Positions 18,218 through 27,665 are shown, numbered from the stretch's first letter. The stretch is 64,000 nucleotides of DNA from Pontibacillus sp. HMF3514 (GCF_009858175.1 NZ_CP047393.1:3720001-3784000); one strand, 5' to 3'. Translations and numbers: made by a program. Notes: generated by a model not told the origin, from the letters alone.

Positions 18218-18297
18218 TCTCCTTTACTAAAGTATGTATGCACCCTCTTGTTTCATTCGCAAACTTTTTATTAAAAGTTTTAAAATTCCCACCATAT

Positions 18298-18336
18298 AAA
18301 AATCCACATATGGCTCTTTAGACCACATGCGGATTT
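18298..18336 (-). terminator. Terminator of the CPA1 antiporter gene
   Basis: AAATCCaCATaTGG / CCAcATGcGGATTT hairpin with a T-rich minus-strand tail, a few bases past the stop. Confidence 0.8.
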
Positions 18337-18344
18337 CTCAATTA

Positions 18345-20198
18345 CTAATTTTCATTTTCTTCTTCACGTTTCTCAGTTATTTTTTGCTGGATTTTTTTAA
18401 ATTCTTTACTGGGTGGCATTAGACTTACCACTACATCACCAGCTTCAGCTTTAGGTTTGTTTTTATGAGAGAAAAATGCGATTTTCCCTGAACGTTTTAA
18501 TACGAACATGAGTAATGTTTCAGGATGTAGCTCTTTTACATACTGATCAAATGAATATTGTTCTGTAATATTCGTTTTTCTAAAGACATAACCAATCTCA
18601 ACTTTTTCATTTAGACGCTCCCATGTTGCTTGTTCGTTAAAGAGCAGTCTTCCCCCGATTGTATGTCCCATATCCTCTATATCATCACCACGACGATTAT
18701 GAAGGGTGAGCTGATACAAGTTGTTACGTCCTATTTCAGGAATAAATGTATTACATACTAGCGCATTGTAAGAATCTAACTCAGAAGCAGCAACCATATA
18801 TTCATATGGTGTCATATCTAAATGATACTCCGTTTGCTCTGATAAGATCTCTTCACGCATAAACGGAACACCTTCTTTACGTGCAGTCTCAAGTCTCTGC
18901 CAAGAAGAATCCGTTATCATCGTTGGGACATCTAATTCTCTAAGAGCTTTAGCTAATCCTGTACTAAAGCTGCTTCCTCCTACAATTAAGACGCCTGGCT
19001 GTTCATCATTTGCTAGGTGGAACTTCTTCGCTAGCCAACCAATAGAGAATCCGTGTGCACAAACCGTGGCAAAAACGAGCGCAAACGTTAAGGATGTTAG
19101 AATTGATGCATCTTCAAATCCCGCATCAGCAAGCACGCTTGCAAAGTAACCTGCTACAGTTAAAGCAACAATTCCTCGTGGTGCAATCCACCCAACAAGT
19201 ATGCGTTCTCCTACCGATAAATCCGTTCCAATCGTGGATAACCAAATGGATAAAGGACGTACGATAAATAACATAAGGAAAACGTAAGCTATAATATTTA
19301 GATCTAAAATTTGTAATAATGTATCAACCGATAATGAGGACGTTAGCATCACGAATATGGTGGATACGAGTAAAACAGATATGTTCTCTTTAAAGTTACG
19401 CATATCCCCAATGGAAGAGATGTGCATGTTTGCTAATGTCATCCCCATTGCTGTTACAGCTAATAGACCTGTTTCATGAGCAATTTCATCAGCTAATGTA
19501 AAGCAAAGGATCACGGATGCAAACATTACCGGTGATTTTAGAAACTCTGGCACATGTCCTCGCTCGAACATAAATCCGAGTCCTTTTGCTAATAAATAAC
19601 CGATAATAATAGCAAATATAGATGCCATAAAGAAGAAGAGTAAGGCATCTGCTGTTACATTATCCTCCATGATAAAGACGATAATTTCAAAAGCAAAAAC
19701 AGATAGCAAGGCACCGAATGGATCAACAATGATACCTTCCCATTTTAATATGGCTGCGGGACGTGGCTTCAATTTTGCCTGACGTAACAAAGGTAAAATA
19801 ACGGTAGGTCCTGTAACGATAAAGAGTCCACCGATAACGAAGGCTACAGCTAAAGATAGACCCGCTACATAATGAGCGGCTAAGGAACCTAAGAGCCAAG
19901 CTAAGATCGCTCCTACGGTTACAATTCTCATAACAGGTTTACCTAAACCTTTTACTTCACGAAAATCAAGATTTAAGCTTCCCTCAAATAAAATAATGGC
20001 AACTGCTATTGAAATGATGGGATCAAACAATTCTCCAAAGTCTTCTGCCGGGTTGATGAATCCGAAGATTGGACCAGCTAACAAGCCAACGATGGACATC
20101 ACTACAATTGCTGGAATTCGAAACCTCCATCCAATCCATTGAGACCCAACACCTAATGCACCAATTAACATGAAATCAAACAAAATTGAGTGGAACAT
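18345..20198 (-). CDS. CPA1-family Na+(K+)/H+ antiporter with C-terminal cytoplasmic domain
   Basis: 617 residues from ATG 20198 (AGGAGGGGG upstream). Residues 1-390 contain about twelve helices. ILFEGSLNLDF and VTGPTVILPLLRQAKLKPR are typical of NhaP-type antiporters, and GIIVDPFGALLSVF holds the membrane Asp (the usual ND pair reads VD). The last 220 residues look like a nucleotide-binding (Rossmann/TrkA-N-like) region, starting VLIVGGSSFSTGLAKALREL, then a TrkA-C-like region (FRKTNITEQYSFDQYVK). Exchanges cytoplasmic cations for protons, useful for salt and pH balance. Monocistronic. Confidence 0.88.
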   Translation of the reverse strand: MFHSILFDFMLIGALGVGSQWIGWRFRIPAIVVMSIVGLLAGPIFGFINPAEDFGELFDPIISIAVAIILFEGSLNLDFREVKGLGKPVMRIVTVGAILAWLLGSLAAHYVAGLSLAVAFVIGGLFIVTGPTVILPLLRQAKLKPRPAAILKWEGIIVDPFGALLSVFAFEIIVFIMEDNVTADALLFFFMASIFAIIIGYLLAKGLGFMFERGHVPEFLKSPVMFASVILCFTLADEIAHETGLLAVTAMGMTLANMHISSIGDMRNFKENISVLLVSTIFVMLTSSLSVDTLLQILDLNIIAYVFLMLFIVRPLSIWLSTIGTDLSVGERILVGWIAPRGIVALTVAGYFASVLADAGFEDASILTSLTFALVFATVCAHGFSIGWLAKKFHLANDEQPGVLIVGGSSFSTGLAKALRELDVPTMITDSSWQRLETARKEGVPFMREEILSEQTEYHLDMTPYEYMVAASELDSYNALVCNTFIPEIGRNNLYQLTLHNRRGDDIEDMGHTIGGRLLFNEQATWERLNEKVEIGYVFRKTNITEQYSFDQYVKELHPETLLMFVLKRSGKIAFFSHKNKPKAEAGDVVVSLMPPSKEFKKIQQKITEKREEENEN

Positions 20199-20360
20199 GT
20201 GCCCCCTCCTTTTCACAAGTGTTTCTTATGGATTATGGTTTACTTGAATAAACCTTTCTATCAAAAGTCAGATATAAAAACATTCTATACATGTTCCAAC
20301 CTTGTGTAAATCATTTTATTTTGAATTCATAAGAAATTAATATTCACCAAGGCATAAAAA

Positions 20361-20381
20361 CTCTCCCTCCTCATCGGAGAG
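20361..20381 (-). terminator. Terminator of the quinone-reductase-like gene
   Basis: CTCTCC / GGAGAG hairpin with TTTTTATGCC on the minus strand, about 20 bases after the stop. Confidence 0.7.
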
Positions 20382-20399
20382 AGAGCACTTAGGCCAAAA

Positions 20400-21347
20400 T
20401 TAGCAATTTAAAGGATTTATTTGGACAACGATCTTACCTCGTGCATGGTGGGTCTCACTCAATTCATGTGCATCTCGAATGCCCTTTTCACTAAACGTAA
20501 AGGTTCTATCGACAATAGATTTTACTTCTCCTTTTTCCATAAGCTCAGCTATTTTTGCAAGCTGATCACCATCTGGGTTCAGGAAGACAAATTGAGCATT
20601 TACGCCTTTCTGTTTTGCTAATTCTTCATCAGGCTGTTTCGTAACCGAGACTAAATGACCGTCTTGTTTTAATACATTATAGCTTCGGTCATGAATCTCC
20701 CCACCCAGAGTATCAAATACGACGTCATAATCTTTTAGTACTTCATCAAATGCTTCTTCTTCATAGTTAATGAAACGATCTACGCCCAGTGTTTCTAATA
20801 ATTCTTTATTTTTACTGCTAGCTGTAGAAGCAACATAGGCACCTGCCCATTTTGCAAGCTGAATCGCATATGTTCCTACACCACCTGACCCAGCATGAAT
20901 GAGTACTTTTTGACCTTTCTGTAGGTTTGCAACTTCAAAAAGACATTGCCATGCTGTAAGAGCCGCTAGAGGTGCAGCAGCTGCCTCTTCAAAACTGACT
21001 TGCTCTGGTATAGAGGTAACAAGATGCTCTTCCACTGCCACAAACTCTGCGTATGTTCCATTAGGTGTAGTAGCGGGGCGAGCAAAAACTTGATCACCTT
21101 TTTTAAACTTCGTAACGTTTGAACCTGTATTGACAACAACGCCTGAAACATCCCAACCTAAAATAATCGGGAAATCCCAATCGAGCATATCTTTTAAATA
21201 TCCTTCGCGTACTTTCCAATCAATTGGGTTGATGGAAGTTGCGTGGCTTTCAATTAAAACTTGATCTTCATTAATTTGAGGTGTTGGAATATCTTTTTCC
21301 TTTAACTGATCTTTACCTCCATATTGTTCAATTACAACAGCTTTCAT
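20400..21347 (-). CDS. NADP-dependent quinone oxidoreductase (zinc-free MDR family)
   Basis: 315 residues from ATG 21347 (AGGAGTG upstream). N-terminal GroES-like domain (VVIEQYGGKDQLKEKDIPTP; HATSINPIDWKVREG) and a Rossmann domain with VLIHAGSGGVGTYAIQLAKW (about 148-167), the AxxGGVG NADP-binding motif of quinone oxidoreductase-type medium-chain reductases. The structural and catalytic zinc cysteines are absent. Probably reduces quinones or activated alkenes. Monocistronic. Confidence 0.88.
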   Translation of the reverse strand: MKAVVIEQYGGKDQLKEKDIPTPQINEDQVLIESHATSINPIDWKVREGYLKDMLDWDFPIILGWDVSGVVVNTGSNVTKFKKGDQVFARPATTPNGTYAEFVAVEEHLVTSIPEQVSFEEAAAAPLAALTAWQCLFEVANLQKGQKVLIHAGSGGVGTYAIQLAKWAGAYVASTASSKNKELLETLGVDRFINYEEEAFDEVLKDYDVVFDTLGGEIHDRSYNVLKQDGHLVSVTKQPDEELAKQKGVNAQFVFLNPDGDQLAKIAELMEKGEVKSIVDRTFTFSEKGIRDAHELSETHHARGKIVVQINPLNC

Positions 21348-21469
21348 GATTAGACACTCCTTTCTATGATGTAGCTCCATAATCACGTTTCCCGATTTGG
21401 GATTCTATTACACATTGGACGTTATTCAGCTTAATGGCAAGATTGTTGAAGACTTGAAACTGAGAGGAG

Positions 21470-21627
21470 TCCGTTGCTGTTGAGTAATTTGTTCCGGTCA
21501 GTGAAACGGCAAGCCTGTTGTGGAAGAAAAGCCGAGCCTCCTCGTTCCTGCGGGGTCTCGTCTTCCCTTTGTTTCACGACAGTTTGCCGTTTCCTTCCCT
21601 CCACGCGATTATGGAGACTAACGGACC
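21470..21627 (-). repeat. Repeat element A1 (158 bp), minus orientation
   Basis: Bounded by TCCGTTGC and AACGGACC, so it has short terminal inverted repeats. The inside carries a GC-rich core whose reverse complement includes GAGACCCCGCAGGAACGAGG. It is the inverted relative of A2 and matches B1 (43960-44126) in the same orientation. No coding signal. Confidence 0.8.
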
Positions 21628-21701
21628 ATAATTTAGCTTCTCCACGTCATATGGATTGGAAATTATATTCAGAGAAGTTGCTCCTCTCCCTGAACTACGG
21701 C

Positions 21702-21871
21702 GGTTCCGTTATTCACCATTCGGCTAAGGAGGGCTGTGGAACGGGTTGACTCCTCCGGTAAAAAGGGCGAGCGAGATCCCACAGGAACGAAATGACGAGG
21801 AAGCTCGATCGGTCTTCCGGGGAAAGCAACCCGTTCCACAGACCACCGATCTGCACAAAAGCAACGGAACC
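21702..21871 (+). repeat. Repeat element A2 (170 bp), plus orientation
   Basis: Bounded by GGTTCCGTT and AACGGAACC. Core includes GACTCCTCCGG, GGCGAGCGAGATCCCACAGG and GACGAGGAAGCTCGATCGG, then GGGGAAAGCAACCCGTTCC. Aligns along its length with B2 (44279-44450), and the similarity continues about 50 bases past the right end. Confidence 0.8.
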
Positions 21872-21925
21872 ATACGCACATTATCTCTATTCCAAGCCTT
21901 CCACATAAGGGGGCTAATATGGCAT

Positions 21926-21970
21926 AAAAAAGCCTCTTCCCTACTCACTTGGAGCAGGAAAGAGGCTTTT
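21926..21970 (-). terminator. Terminator of the BCCT gene
   Basis: AAAAAGCCTCTTCC / GGAAAGAGGCTTTT arms; T-run on the minus strand, directly after the stop. Confidence 0.88.
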
Positions 21971-21973
21971 CAC

Positions 21974-23509
21974 TTACTTTTTATTTTGTTCAAGAAGTAA
22001 TTCTTTAGATACTCTTGGTGCTAACCATATGACTGGTAGCAATAGGATTGAAACGGGAACTGCTGTAATCACAATGAAGGACTGAAGGGCGTTTACACTT
22101 CCTTCTCCGATGTAAAGAAGAATTGAAGCTACCGCACCCATTAGGACAGACCAGAAGATACGTAATGAAATTTTCGGATTACCCTCACCAGATACCGCCA
22201 TTGCAATTGTGTACGACATAGAATCTCCAGTCGTAATTACAAAGATAATCGTTAGCAATAGGAATAGGGGCGAGATAATGCTCGCTAATGGTAACTGTTC
22301 GGTGATTGCAATCATCGCAGCTGGCATTCCACCATTTTCAAGCTGAGTAGATACAGAACCTGCTTCTTGAAGTTCATAGAAGATTCCTGAGCCACCAACA
22401 ACTGTGAACCAGAACGTTGTAACGATTGGAGCAATGACAGCAATAGCTACAATGATCTGGCGGATGGAACGCCCTCTTGAGATACGACTTACCAGTATAG
22501 CCATCATTGGACCATAACCAATAAACCAACCCCAGAAGAATACTGTCCAAAAGCCCAACCAGCTTTTATCAGCTCGGAAGGTACTCATTTGAATAAAGTT
22601 GTCCACGTAGAATCCAAAAGAAGAGATAAATGAATTCAAAATAAATCCACCTGGACCAAACACAAGGACAAACAGGATAAGACCAATCGCTAAGCGAACG
22701 TTAAAGTTACTTAACCACTGAATACCTTTATGAAGTCCTGTTACTGCTGAGATTGTTGAAACCACAACAAGACCAATAATAATCGCTAATCTTGTAATTA
22801 ATACATCCGGAATTCCAAATAAAGCTTGCAAACCATAAGCAGCTTGTAAGCCCAAGAAACCAATTGGACCAATCGTACCAGCCGCTACTGCAATAATAGC
22901 GAACGCATCTACAATGGTGCCAAGGAAACTTTTACGAAGCTTTTCACCAAAGATCGGATATAACAATGTACGTGGCTTTAGAGGCATACCTCTATGATAG
23001 TGTCCATACATCATCACGACTGCACTTAACGTACCTAGGATTGCCCAAGCTAAAAATCCCCAGTGCATATAACTTTGTGCTAACGCAGGCATAAGAGCGC
23101 CTGCGGTTTCAGCTTCTACACCGCTATTCATAGGAGGTACTGTTAAAAAGTGATACATTGGTTCAGCTGCTGCCCAAAATACACCGCCTCCAGCTAGAAG
23201 GGTAGCCATAATTATGGACAACCATTTAAATGTACTCATTTCAGGTTTTTCTAAATAACCAAGTCTTACTTTTCCATATTTTGAAAACGCTACATACAGT
23301 GCAACAAAGAAGTTCGCAAGCATGAGAACTTGCCAAAATGCTCCAAAGTATTTCGAAGACCAAGCAAATCCTTTGTTCACCATTTCTTCAACAAATTGCA
23401 TATCAATGAGGGATGCAATGACAAACGCTACTAACAATCCACCGCTTATTCCAAACAGAGGCCAATCAATGTTAGAGGTTTGTTTATTATTCTGTGTCAT
23501 TTTAGTCAT
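21974..23509 (-). CDS. BCCT family transporter with altered aromatic substrate box
   Basis: 511 residues from ATG 23509 (AAAAGGAGC upstream; the longer open frame to 23602 has no site). Twelve membrane helices. BCCT carriers import betaine, choline, carnitine or related compounds, usually with Na+. The region that is WAWWISWSP in BetP-type betaine carriers reads WGWFIGYGP here, so two of the three box tryptophans are Phe and Tyr. RISRGRSIRQ follows as usual. Because of this the substrate may differ from glycine betaine. Likely osmotic or nutrient uptake. Confidence 0.9.
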   Translation of the reverse strand: MTKMTQNNKQTSNIDWPLFGISGGLLVAFVIASLIDMQFVEEMVNKGFAWSSKYFGAFWQVLMLANFFVALYVAFSKYGKVRLGYLEKPEMSTFKWLSIIMATLLAGGGVFWAAAEPMYHFLTVPPMNSGVEAETAGALMPALAQSYMHWGFLAWAILGTLSAVVMMYGHYHRGMPLKPRTLLYPIFGEKLRKSFLGTIVDAFAIIAVAAGTIGPIGFLGLQAAYGLQALFGIPDVLITRLAIIIGLVVVSTISAVTGLHKGIQWLSNFNVRLAIGLILFVLVFGPGGFILNSFISSFGFYVDNFIQMSTFRADKSWLGFWTVFFWGWFIGYGPMMAILVSRISRGRSIRQIIVAIAVIAPIVTTFWFTVVGGSGIFYELQEAGSVSTQLENGGMPAAMIAITEQLPLASIISPLFLLLTIIFVITTGDSMSYTIAMAVSGEGNPKISLRIFWSVLMGAVASILLYIGEGSVNALQSFIVITAVPVSILLLPVIWLAPRVSKELLLEQNKK

Positions 23510-24011
23510 ATGCTCCTTTTTTGTCTTTGCCATTAGAAGTTCAGTAGAGAACATCTTTAAAACACATTCACATACTCTCTCATACATAAAATTCAATGTC
23601 AAAGAAGGATTTTTATTTTTAATAAAGAATTTTTATTTTAATAAAGAATTATTGTATCAAGTCTCCATTGAGAGCTAACTCTTACACATATCATGTTCTA
23701 CACAGCACTAGTTCATTCAATTAATGCTGAATAATGAAAACTTGCAGATATGTTCAGCTCATTCTCTTCCTTATTGTTAAAACTTGTTTGAAAGGAGGCA
23801 GACGCTTCAAGATTTGAAACCTCTACTACTCCATTTTGAAGGCACTACTTCATGTTGAATGGCTAACTTCCCATTACTTTTCCTTCGAATTCCTCGTAAA
23901 TTCCATCAACTTCTATTCTTAAAACAATCTATCCGAGTATGAACCCTTCATGATACGATGATATAAGATCTTTTCGCATGAATTATTTCCCCTATTAAAG
24001 GATGGTTATAT
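23510..24011. other. Intergenic region between divergent BCCT and recQ genes
   Basis: Contains a tandem duplication of a 19-20 base A/T-rich unit (23610-23629 and 23630-23648, TTTTTATTTT(T)AATAAAGAA) about 100 bases upstream of the BCCT start, and TTGACA on the minus strand near 23603-23598. Promoters of both genes must lie here. I see no gene or RNA. Confidence 0.5.
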
Positions 24012-25802
24012 ATGATTGATCAAGCTCAAAAAATTTTGGAACAATATTTTGGTTTTCCTTCTTTTCGTGCTGGTCAGCAATCGGTTATTGAATATATCTT
24101 ACAAAAACAGAATACATTAGCGATTATGCCTACAGGTGGCGGTAAATCACTTTGTTATCAGATACCTGGTCTTGTGATGGGTGGAACAGCCATTATTGTT
24201 TCCCCGCTTATTTCATTAATGAAAGACCAAGTTGACTCTTTAAATGCACTGGGTATTGAAGCCACTTATATTAATAGTTCTCTGTCGTTTGAGGAACAAA
24301 AAGAACAATTGCAAAGAGTGAAGCAAGGTGAGTTTCAATTTGTTTATGTGGCACCAGAACGCTTTGACTCTGAATATTTTGTTCATTCCATTCAACAAAT
24401 CCCTTTATCTCTTATTGCATTTGATGAAGCACATTGTATTTCTCAATGGGGGCATGACTTCCGACCTAGTTATCGCTCAGTTGTATCACGTATTCACTCT
24501 CTTAAAAACCTTCCAGTTGTTATAGGCCTAACAGCTACAGCAACAAAGGAAGTAACGGAAGATATTAAACGACTCTTGAATATTAATCCACATTCAGTTG
24601 TGAACACAGGCTTTGCTAGAGATAATTTGAGCTTCCGCATTGTAAAAGGGAAAGAAAAGCACGACTTTATTGATGATTACATTAAAGCTCGCCCAAATGA
24701 ATCAGGGATCATTTACACTTCTACCCGAAAAGACACTGATCGGATTCAACAATGGCTCACCAAACAAGGGTACGATGCTGAGAAATATCATGGTGGATTA
24801 ACCGAAAATCAACGTAAAAAGGCACAAAACGCCTTCATCCAAGATGAGAAAACCATAATGGTCGCAACAAATGCCTTTGGAATGGGAATTGATAAGTCCA
24901 ACATTCGATATGTCATACATTACAGCATGCCAATGAATATTGAGGCTTATTACCAAGAAGCCGGTCGTGCAGGACGTGATGGTGAACGTAGTGATTGTGT
25001 CCTTTTATATTCAGCAAAGGACATTCACCTACAAAAATTCCTTATCGAGCAATCCATTATGGAAGATGACAAGAAAACAGGAGAGTACCAAAAGCTCCAA
25101 CAAATGGTTAACTATTGTCATACGGACCGTTGCTTGCAAGAATATATGCTCACCTATTTCAAGGATCCTTTTGAACACCCAGCTTGTGAAAAATGTAGTA
25201 ACTGTCAGCACGAGGGAGAATTAAAGGATATTACGAAAGAAACGCAGATGATTCTTTCCTGTGTAAAACGTATGGACGAGCGTTTTGGCTCCGGTCTTGT
25301 TGCAAAGGTATTGAAAGGCTCTAAAAGCCAAAAAGTTCTTGAAGGAAGATTTCAAAAAATCTCTACTTATGGACTCCTTTCACATATGAGAGAGAAAGAT
25401 ATTACACAGAGAATTCAATTTCTTGTGGCAGAAGGCTACTTATCTGTGGAAGATGGAAAATTTCCTTTGTTAAAGTTAACCTCGTTAGCATTACCCATTC
25501 TAAGAGGAGAGCAATCCGTTCATATGCTTATTGAAGCAGCCCCTGCATCATATACTCAGACTGATGTGGATGAATCACTTTTCGAGGAGTTACGTATGTT
25601 ACGTAAATCGATAGCTGATGAGAATGAGATCCCACCATACATCGTCTTTTCAGATGCTACTTTAAAAGAACTGTGTGCTAGACTTCCGAAAACGAAAGAG
25701 GATATGCTAACGGTTAAGGGGATTGGAGAAAAGAAATTTGAACAATACGGCGAGGTCTTTTTAGAAATACTTCAAAAGCAAGAAGTTGTAGAAACATCAT
25801 AG
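24012..25802 (+). CDS. recQ: ATP-dependent DNA helicase RecQ
   Basis: 596 residues, the size of B. subtilis RecQ. Unwinds DNA 3' to 5' in recombination and fork repair. Walker [17 protein letters not shown] (about 35-50), DEAH box [19 protein letters not shown], helicase C with [13 protein letters not shown], a zinc-binding RQC region with four cysteines ([11 protein letters not shown] ... CEKCSNC), and a C-terminal HRDC domain ([20 protein letters not shown]). All key motifs intact. Monocistronic; terminator follows. Confidence 0.96.
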   Translation: MIDQAQKILEQYFGFPSFRAGQQSVIEYILQKQNTLAIMPTGGGKSLCYQIPGLVMGGTAIIVSPLISLMKDQVDSLNALGIEATYINSSLSFEEQKEQLQRVKQGEFQFVYVAPERFDSEYFVHSIQQIPLSLIAFDEAHCISQWGHDFRPSYRSVVSRIHSLKNLPVVIGLTATATKEVTEDIKRLLNINPHSVVNTGFARDNLSFRIVKGKEKHDFIDDYIKARPNESGIIYTSTRKDTDRIQQWLTKQGYDAEKYHGGLTENQRKKAQNAFIQDEKTIMVATNAFGMGIDKSNIRYVIHYSMPMNIEAYYQEAGRAGRDGERSDCVLLYSAKDIHLQKFLIEQSIMEDDKKTGEYQKLQQMVNYCHTDRCLQEYMLTYFKDPFEHPACEKCSNCQHEGELKDITKETQMILSCVKRMDERFGSGLVAKVLKGSKSQKVLEGRFQKISTYGLLSHMREKDITQRIQFLVAEGYLSVEDGKFPLLKLTSLALPILRGEQSVHMLIEAAPASYTQTDVDESLFEELRMLRKSIADENEIPPYIVFSDATLKELCARLPKTKEDMLTVKGIGEKKFEQYGEVFLEILQKQEVVETS

Positions 25803-25807
25803 CATTA

Positions 25808-25847
25808 TAAAAAGGCATCCTTCGAATAAATCAAAGGTTGCCTTTTT
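25808..25847. terminator. Terminator between recQ and convergent gene
   Basis: AAAAAGGCATCCTT / AAAGGTTGCCTTTTT hairpin. Confidence 0.85.
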
Positions 25848-25851
25848 CACA

Positions 25852-26478
25852 TTAAATTTGCTTTTTCACAAACGCGAGCAAGTCTTCATATTCGTAAAGA
25901 TCTCTCACTCCAGGTTTTTCAATTAAATAATCTACACAGGCTTCAGGTGAGTCCGTATAGGCTTCTAAGAATCCACGAATCAACATCGCTAAATAGCGTT
26001 TTGATGGAACTGTGATCTCCCTCTCTTCCATTGGTAAGTAATGTGTAAAGGTGAAAATAGGGTGACCATCTTGTTCTCCAGCATACAGTAAGTTACCGTA
26101 ATCTGATTTCTCGACTAATGTGTTTCCGTTTGCTCTAATGGCTGACCAATCAAGCGATAAATCTGATATCCCATTTTCTTGTCTAACCACATCTTCGAAT
26201 TGCTCTTCTGTAATAAGATACATTCTTCCCCATGTATTCGCATTCTCATCATATTGGGTATCGATAAATGCTGCACCTCCATCCCAGCGGTCAGAGTATC
26301 CAGCAAAATATAAAGAAAACGGCAGCGATACGGGAGAATCTTTTACTGGTAGAGTAGCGTCACGACTCCCTACTTCTCTTCTATTTGACCCTTCAGGCTG
26401 TCCACCTTCGATATAGCATAAAAATCGTTCACGAAATAGATTGGACCCAAAACTTGCATACCACACTTTATTCGACAT
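25852..26478 (-). CDS. Gamma-glutamylcyclotransferase-like (histone-deacetylase-annotated) protein
   Basis: 208 residues from ATG 26478 (AAGGAG, seven bases; an adjacent ATG at 26481 is possible). The N-terminal VWYASFGSNLFRERFLCYIE resembles the YGSN loop at the start of gamma-glutamylcyclotransferase-fold proteins; a middle acidic segment (EEQFEDVVRQENG) also fits this fold. The exact reaction is unknown. Convergent with recQ. Confidence 0.6.
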   Translation of the reverse strand: MSNKVWYASFGSNLFRERFLCYIEGGQPEGSNRREVGSRDATLPVKDSPVSLPFSLYFAGYSDRWDGGAAFIDTQYDENANTWGRMYLITEEQFEDVVRQENGISDLSLDWSAIRANGNTLVEKSDYGNLLYAGEQDGHPIFTFTHYLPMEEREITVPSKRYLAMLIRGFLEAYTDSPEACVDYLIEKPGVRDLYEYEDLLAFVKKQI

Positions 26479-26580
26479 CATCTCACTCCTTACATGTCTT
26501 CTATTATAAGAGATCATAATATTGAATGTAAGTTTAGAGTTGAATCCTATTACAAATACATGTTACTATAAAGTCACATT

Positions 26581-26608
26581 AAATACGTTACCCATTCGTA
26601 ACGTATTT
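26581..26608. promoter_or_regulatory. Perfect 11-bp palindrome, probable operator
   Basis: AAATACGTTAC at 26581-26591 and GTAACGTATTT at 26598-26608 with a six-base spacer, 17 bases before the start codon of an ArsR-type regulator. A likely site of autorepression. Confidence 0.65.
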
Positions 26609-26625
26609 TGTATGGAGGCCATGGC

Positions 26626-27423
26626 ATGCTAAATGAAGATCTTACAGCTGTATTTAAAGCTCTTAGTCACCCGATAAGAATGAGTATTCTAGATCAATTA
26701 AAAGAAGGACCCAAAACCACAGGTGATCTGGACTCGCTTTTTCCAGACGTATCACGGTACGCCGTCATGAAACATTTAAACGCGCTTCAGGATGCTGACC
26801 TTATTCTGGTAAGAAGAGAAGGGAGATCACGACTGAACTATTTAAATGTGGTACCGTTACAGCAAGTTTATGAACGTTGGGTGAGTCAGTATCAATCAGG
26901 CTTTGCCCAGTCCTTAACATCTTTAAAACAATCATTAGAAGGGAGTAATGAAGAAATGAGTGAGCAAGGTTTAAAGCACGATGCATTTCAAATTGAACAA
27001 GAGGTTACGATTAATGCTTCCCCTCAAAAAGTTTTTGAAGGCTTAACACGAGACATTGGACAATGGTGGGCCTATCGCTTATGTGGTGAAGGTTCTAGAA
27101 TGACGATGGATCCCCACCCTGGTGGAAAATTCCTTGAAGAAGGAATTGAAGGCGCTAATGCATTATGGGGAACGGTTCAATTTGTGAAAGAAAATGAGGA
27201 GATTCGCTTAAATGGTCTACTTGGTATGTCAGGTGCTGTGAATAGTGCATATTCTTTCAAACTTGAACCAAACGGAGATGCCACCGTTCTTAAGCTATCC
27301 CACCATGCTGTTGGCTTGATTGATCCAGAATGGGAAAAGATGCACGCAGAAGGATGGAAAGAACTCCTAGGAGATTTCTTGAAAAATTATCTCGAGCAAG
27401 GAAAACGCCCTGAAATCGATTAA
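26626..27423 (+). CDS. Fusion of ArsR-type HTH repressor and AHSA1/SRPBCC ligand-binding domain
   Basis: 265 residues from ATG 26626 (GGAGG, seven-base spacing). Residues 1-85 are an ArsR-type winged helix (DLTAVFKALSHPIRMSILDQ; DVSRYAVMKHLNALQDADLI) without the metal-binding cysteines of ArsR/SmtB sensors. Residues about 115-265 are an AHSA1 (Bet v 1-like) hydrophobic-pocket domain (EVTINASPQKVFEGLTRDIG; DPHPGGKFLEEG). The joint architecture suggests a repressor that binds an organic ligand directly. A perfect palindrome lies just upstream. No target gene is adjacent other than itself. Confidence 0.83.
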   Translation: MLNEDLTAVFKALSHPIRMSILDQLKEGPKTTGDLDSLFPDVSRYAVMKHLNALQDADLILVRREGRSRLNYLNVVPLQQVYERWVSQYQSGFAQSLTSLKQSLEGSNEEMSEQGLKHDAFQIEQEVTINASPQKVFEGLTRDIGQWWAYRLCGEGSRMTMDPHPGGKFLEEGIEGANALWGTVQFVKENEEIRLNGLLGMSGAVNSAYSFKLEPNGDATVLKLSHHAVGLIDPEWEKMHAEGWKELLGDFLKNYLEQGKRPEID

Positions 27424-27445
27424 TTAGATCCACTATAAAAAACAG

Positions 27446-27478
27446 AAAAGGAGAGTACCACTATGGCCTCTCCTTTTT
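27446..27478. terminator. Terminator after the ArsR-AHSA1 gene
   Basis: AAAAGGAGAG / CTCTCCTTTTT hairpin, between convergent genes. Confidence 0.85.
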
Positions 27479-27488
27479 CATGTATCAT

Positions 27489-27665
27489 TTATTCACCTGT
27501 ACGAACGTCAACTTCTTCGTTACTATTACGCTTCTGACAATCCGTACACATTTTCATCTTCTCTTCTTTTTTATTCTGCAGGAACTTTCCACAATTACTA
27601 CATTTCCCAAACTCATTTGGGTTCCCTTGGAGTTGTGAAAATAGTTCTCCCTCTGGTCCTACCAT
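27489..27665 (-). CDS. Small zinc-ribbon protein (58 residues)
   Basis: ATG 27665 with AAAGGAGTGA upstream, stop at 27491-27489, 58 codons. The sequence carries two CxxC pairs (KCSNCGK and MCTDCQK) about seventeen residues apart, as in rubredoxin-like or ribbon zinc knuckles, in a hydrophilic context. It is below common length cutoffs but has a good ribosome site and a terminator. Similar short proteins in Bacillus are flagellar or unknown; I do not assign one. Confidence 0.7.
   Translation of the reverse strand: MVGPEGELFSQLQGNPNEFGKCSNCGKFLQNKKEEKMKMCTDCQKRNSNEEVDVRTGE

Larger units (their letters stand above)
21348..21973. other. Intergenic region holding repeat pair A
   Basis: The 626 bases between the two minus-strand genes are almost wholly occupied by two inverted repeat elements (21470-21627 and 21702-21871), their 3' flanking sequence shared with pair B (to about 21920), and the BCCT terminator. 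Short open frames here are within the repeats and are not supported as genes. Confidence 0.8.

Noticed and set aside
21669-22000. Overlapping short open frames inside repeat pair A (both strands)
   Set aside because: They follow the GC-rich repeat, occur again in pair B with the frame changed, and lack ribosome sites.
23610-23648. Tandem A/T-rich duplication near the BCCT gene as a regulatory element
   Set aside because: Only two imperfect copies in A/T-rich DNA; no promoter can be placed clearly beside it, so I list it only in the intergenic note.
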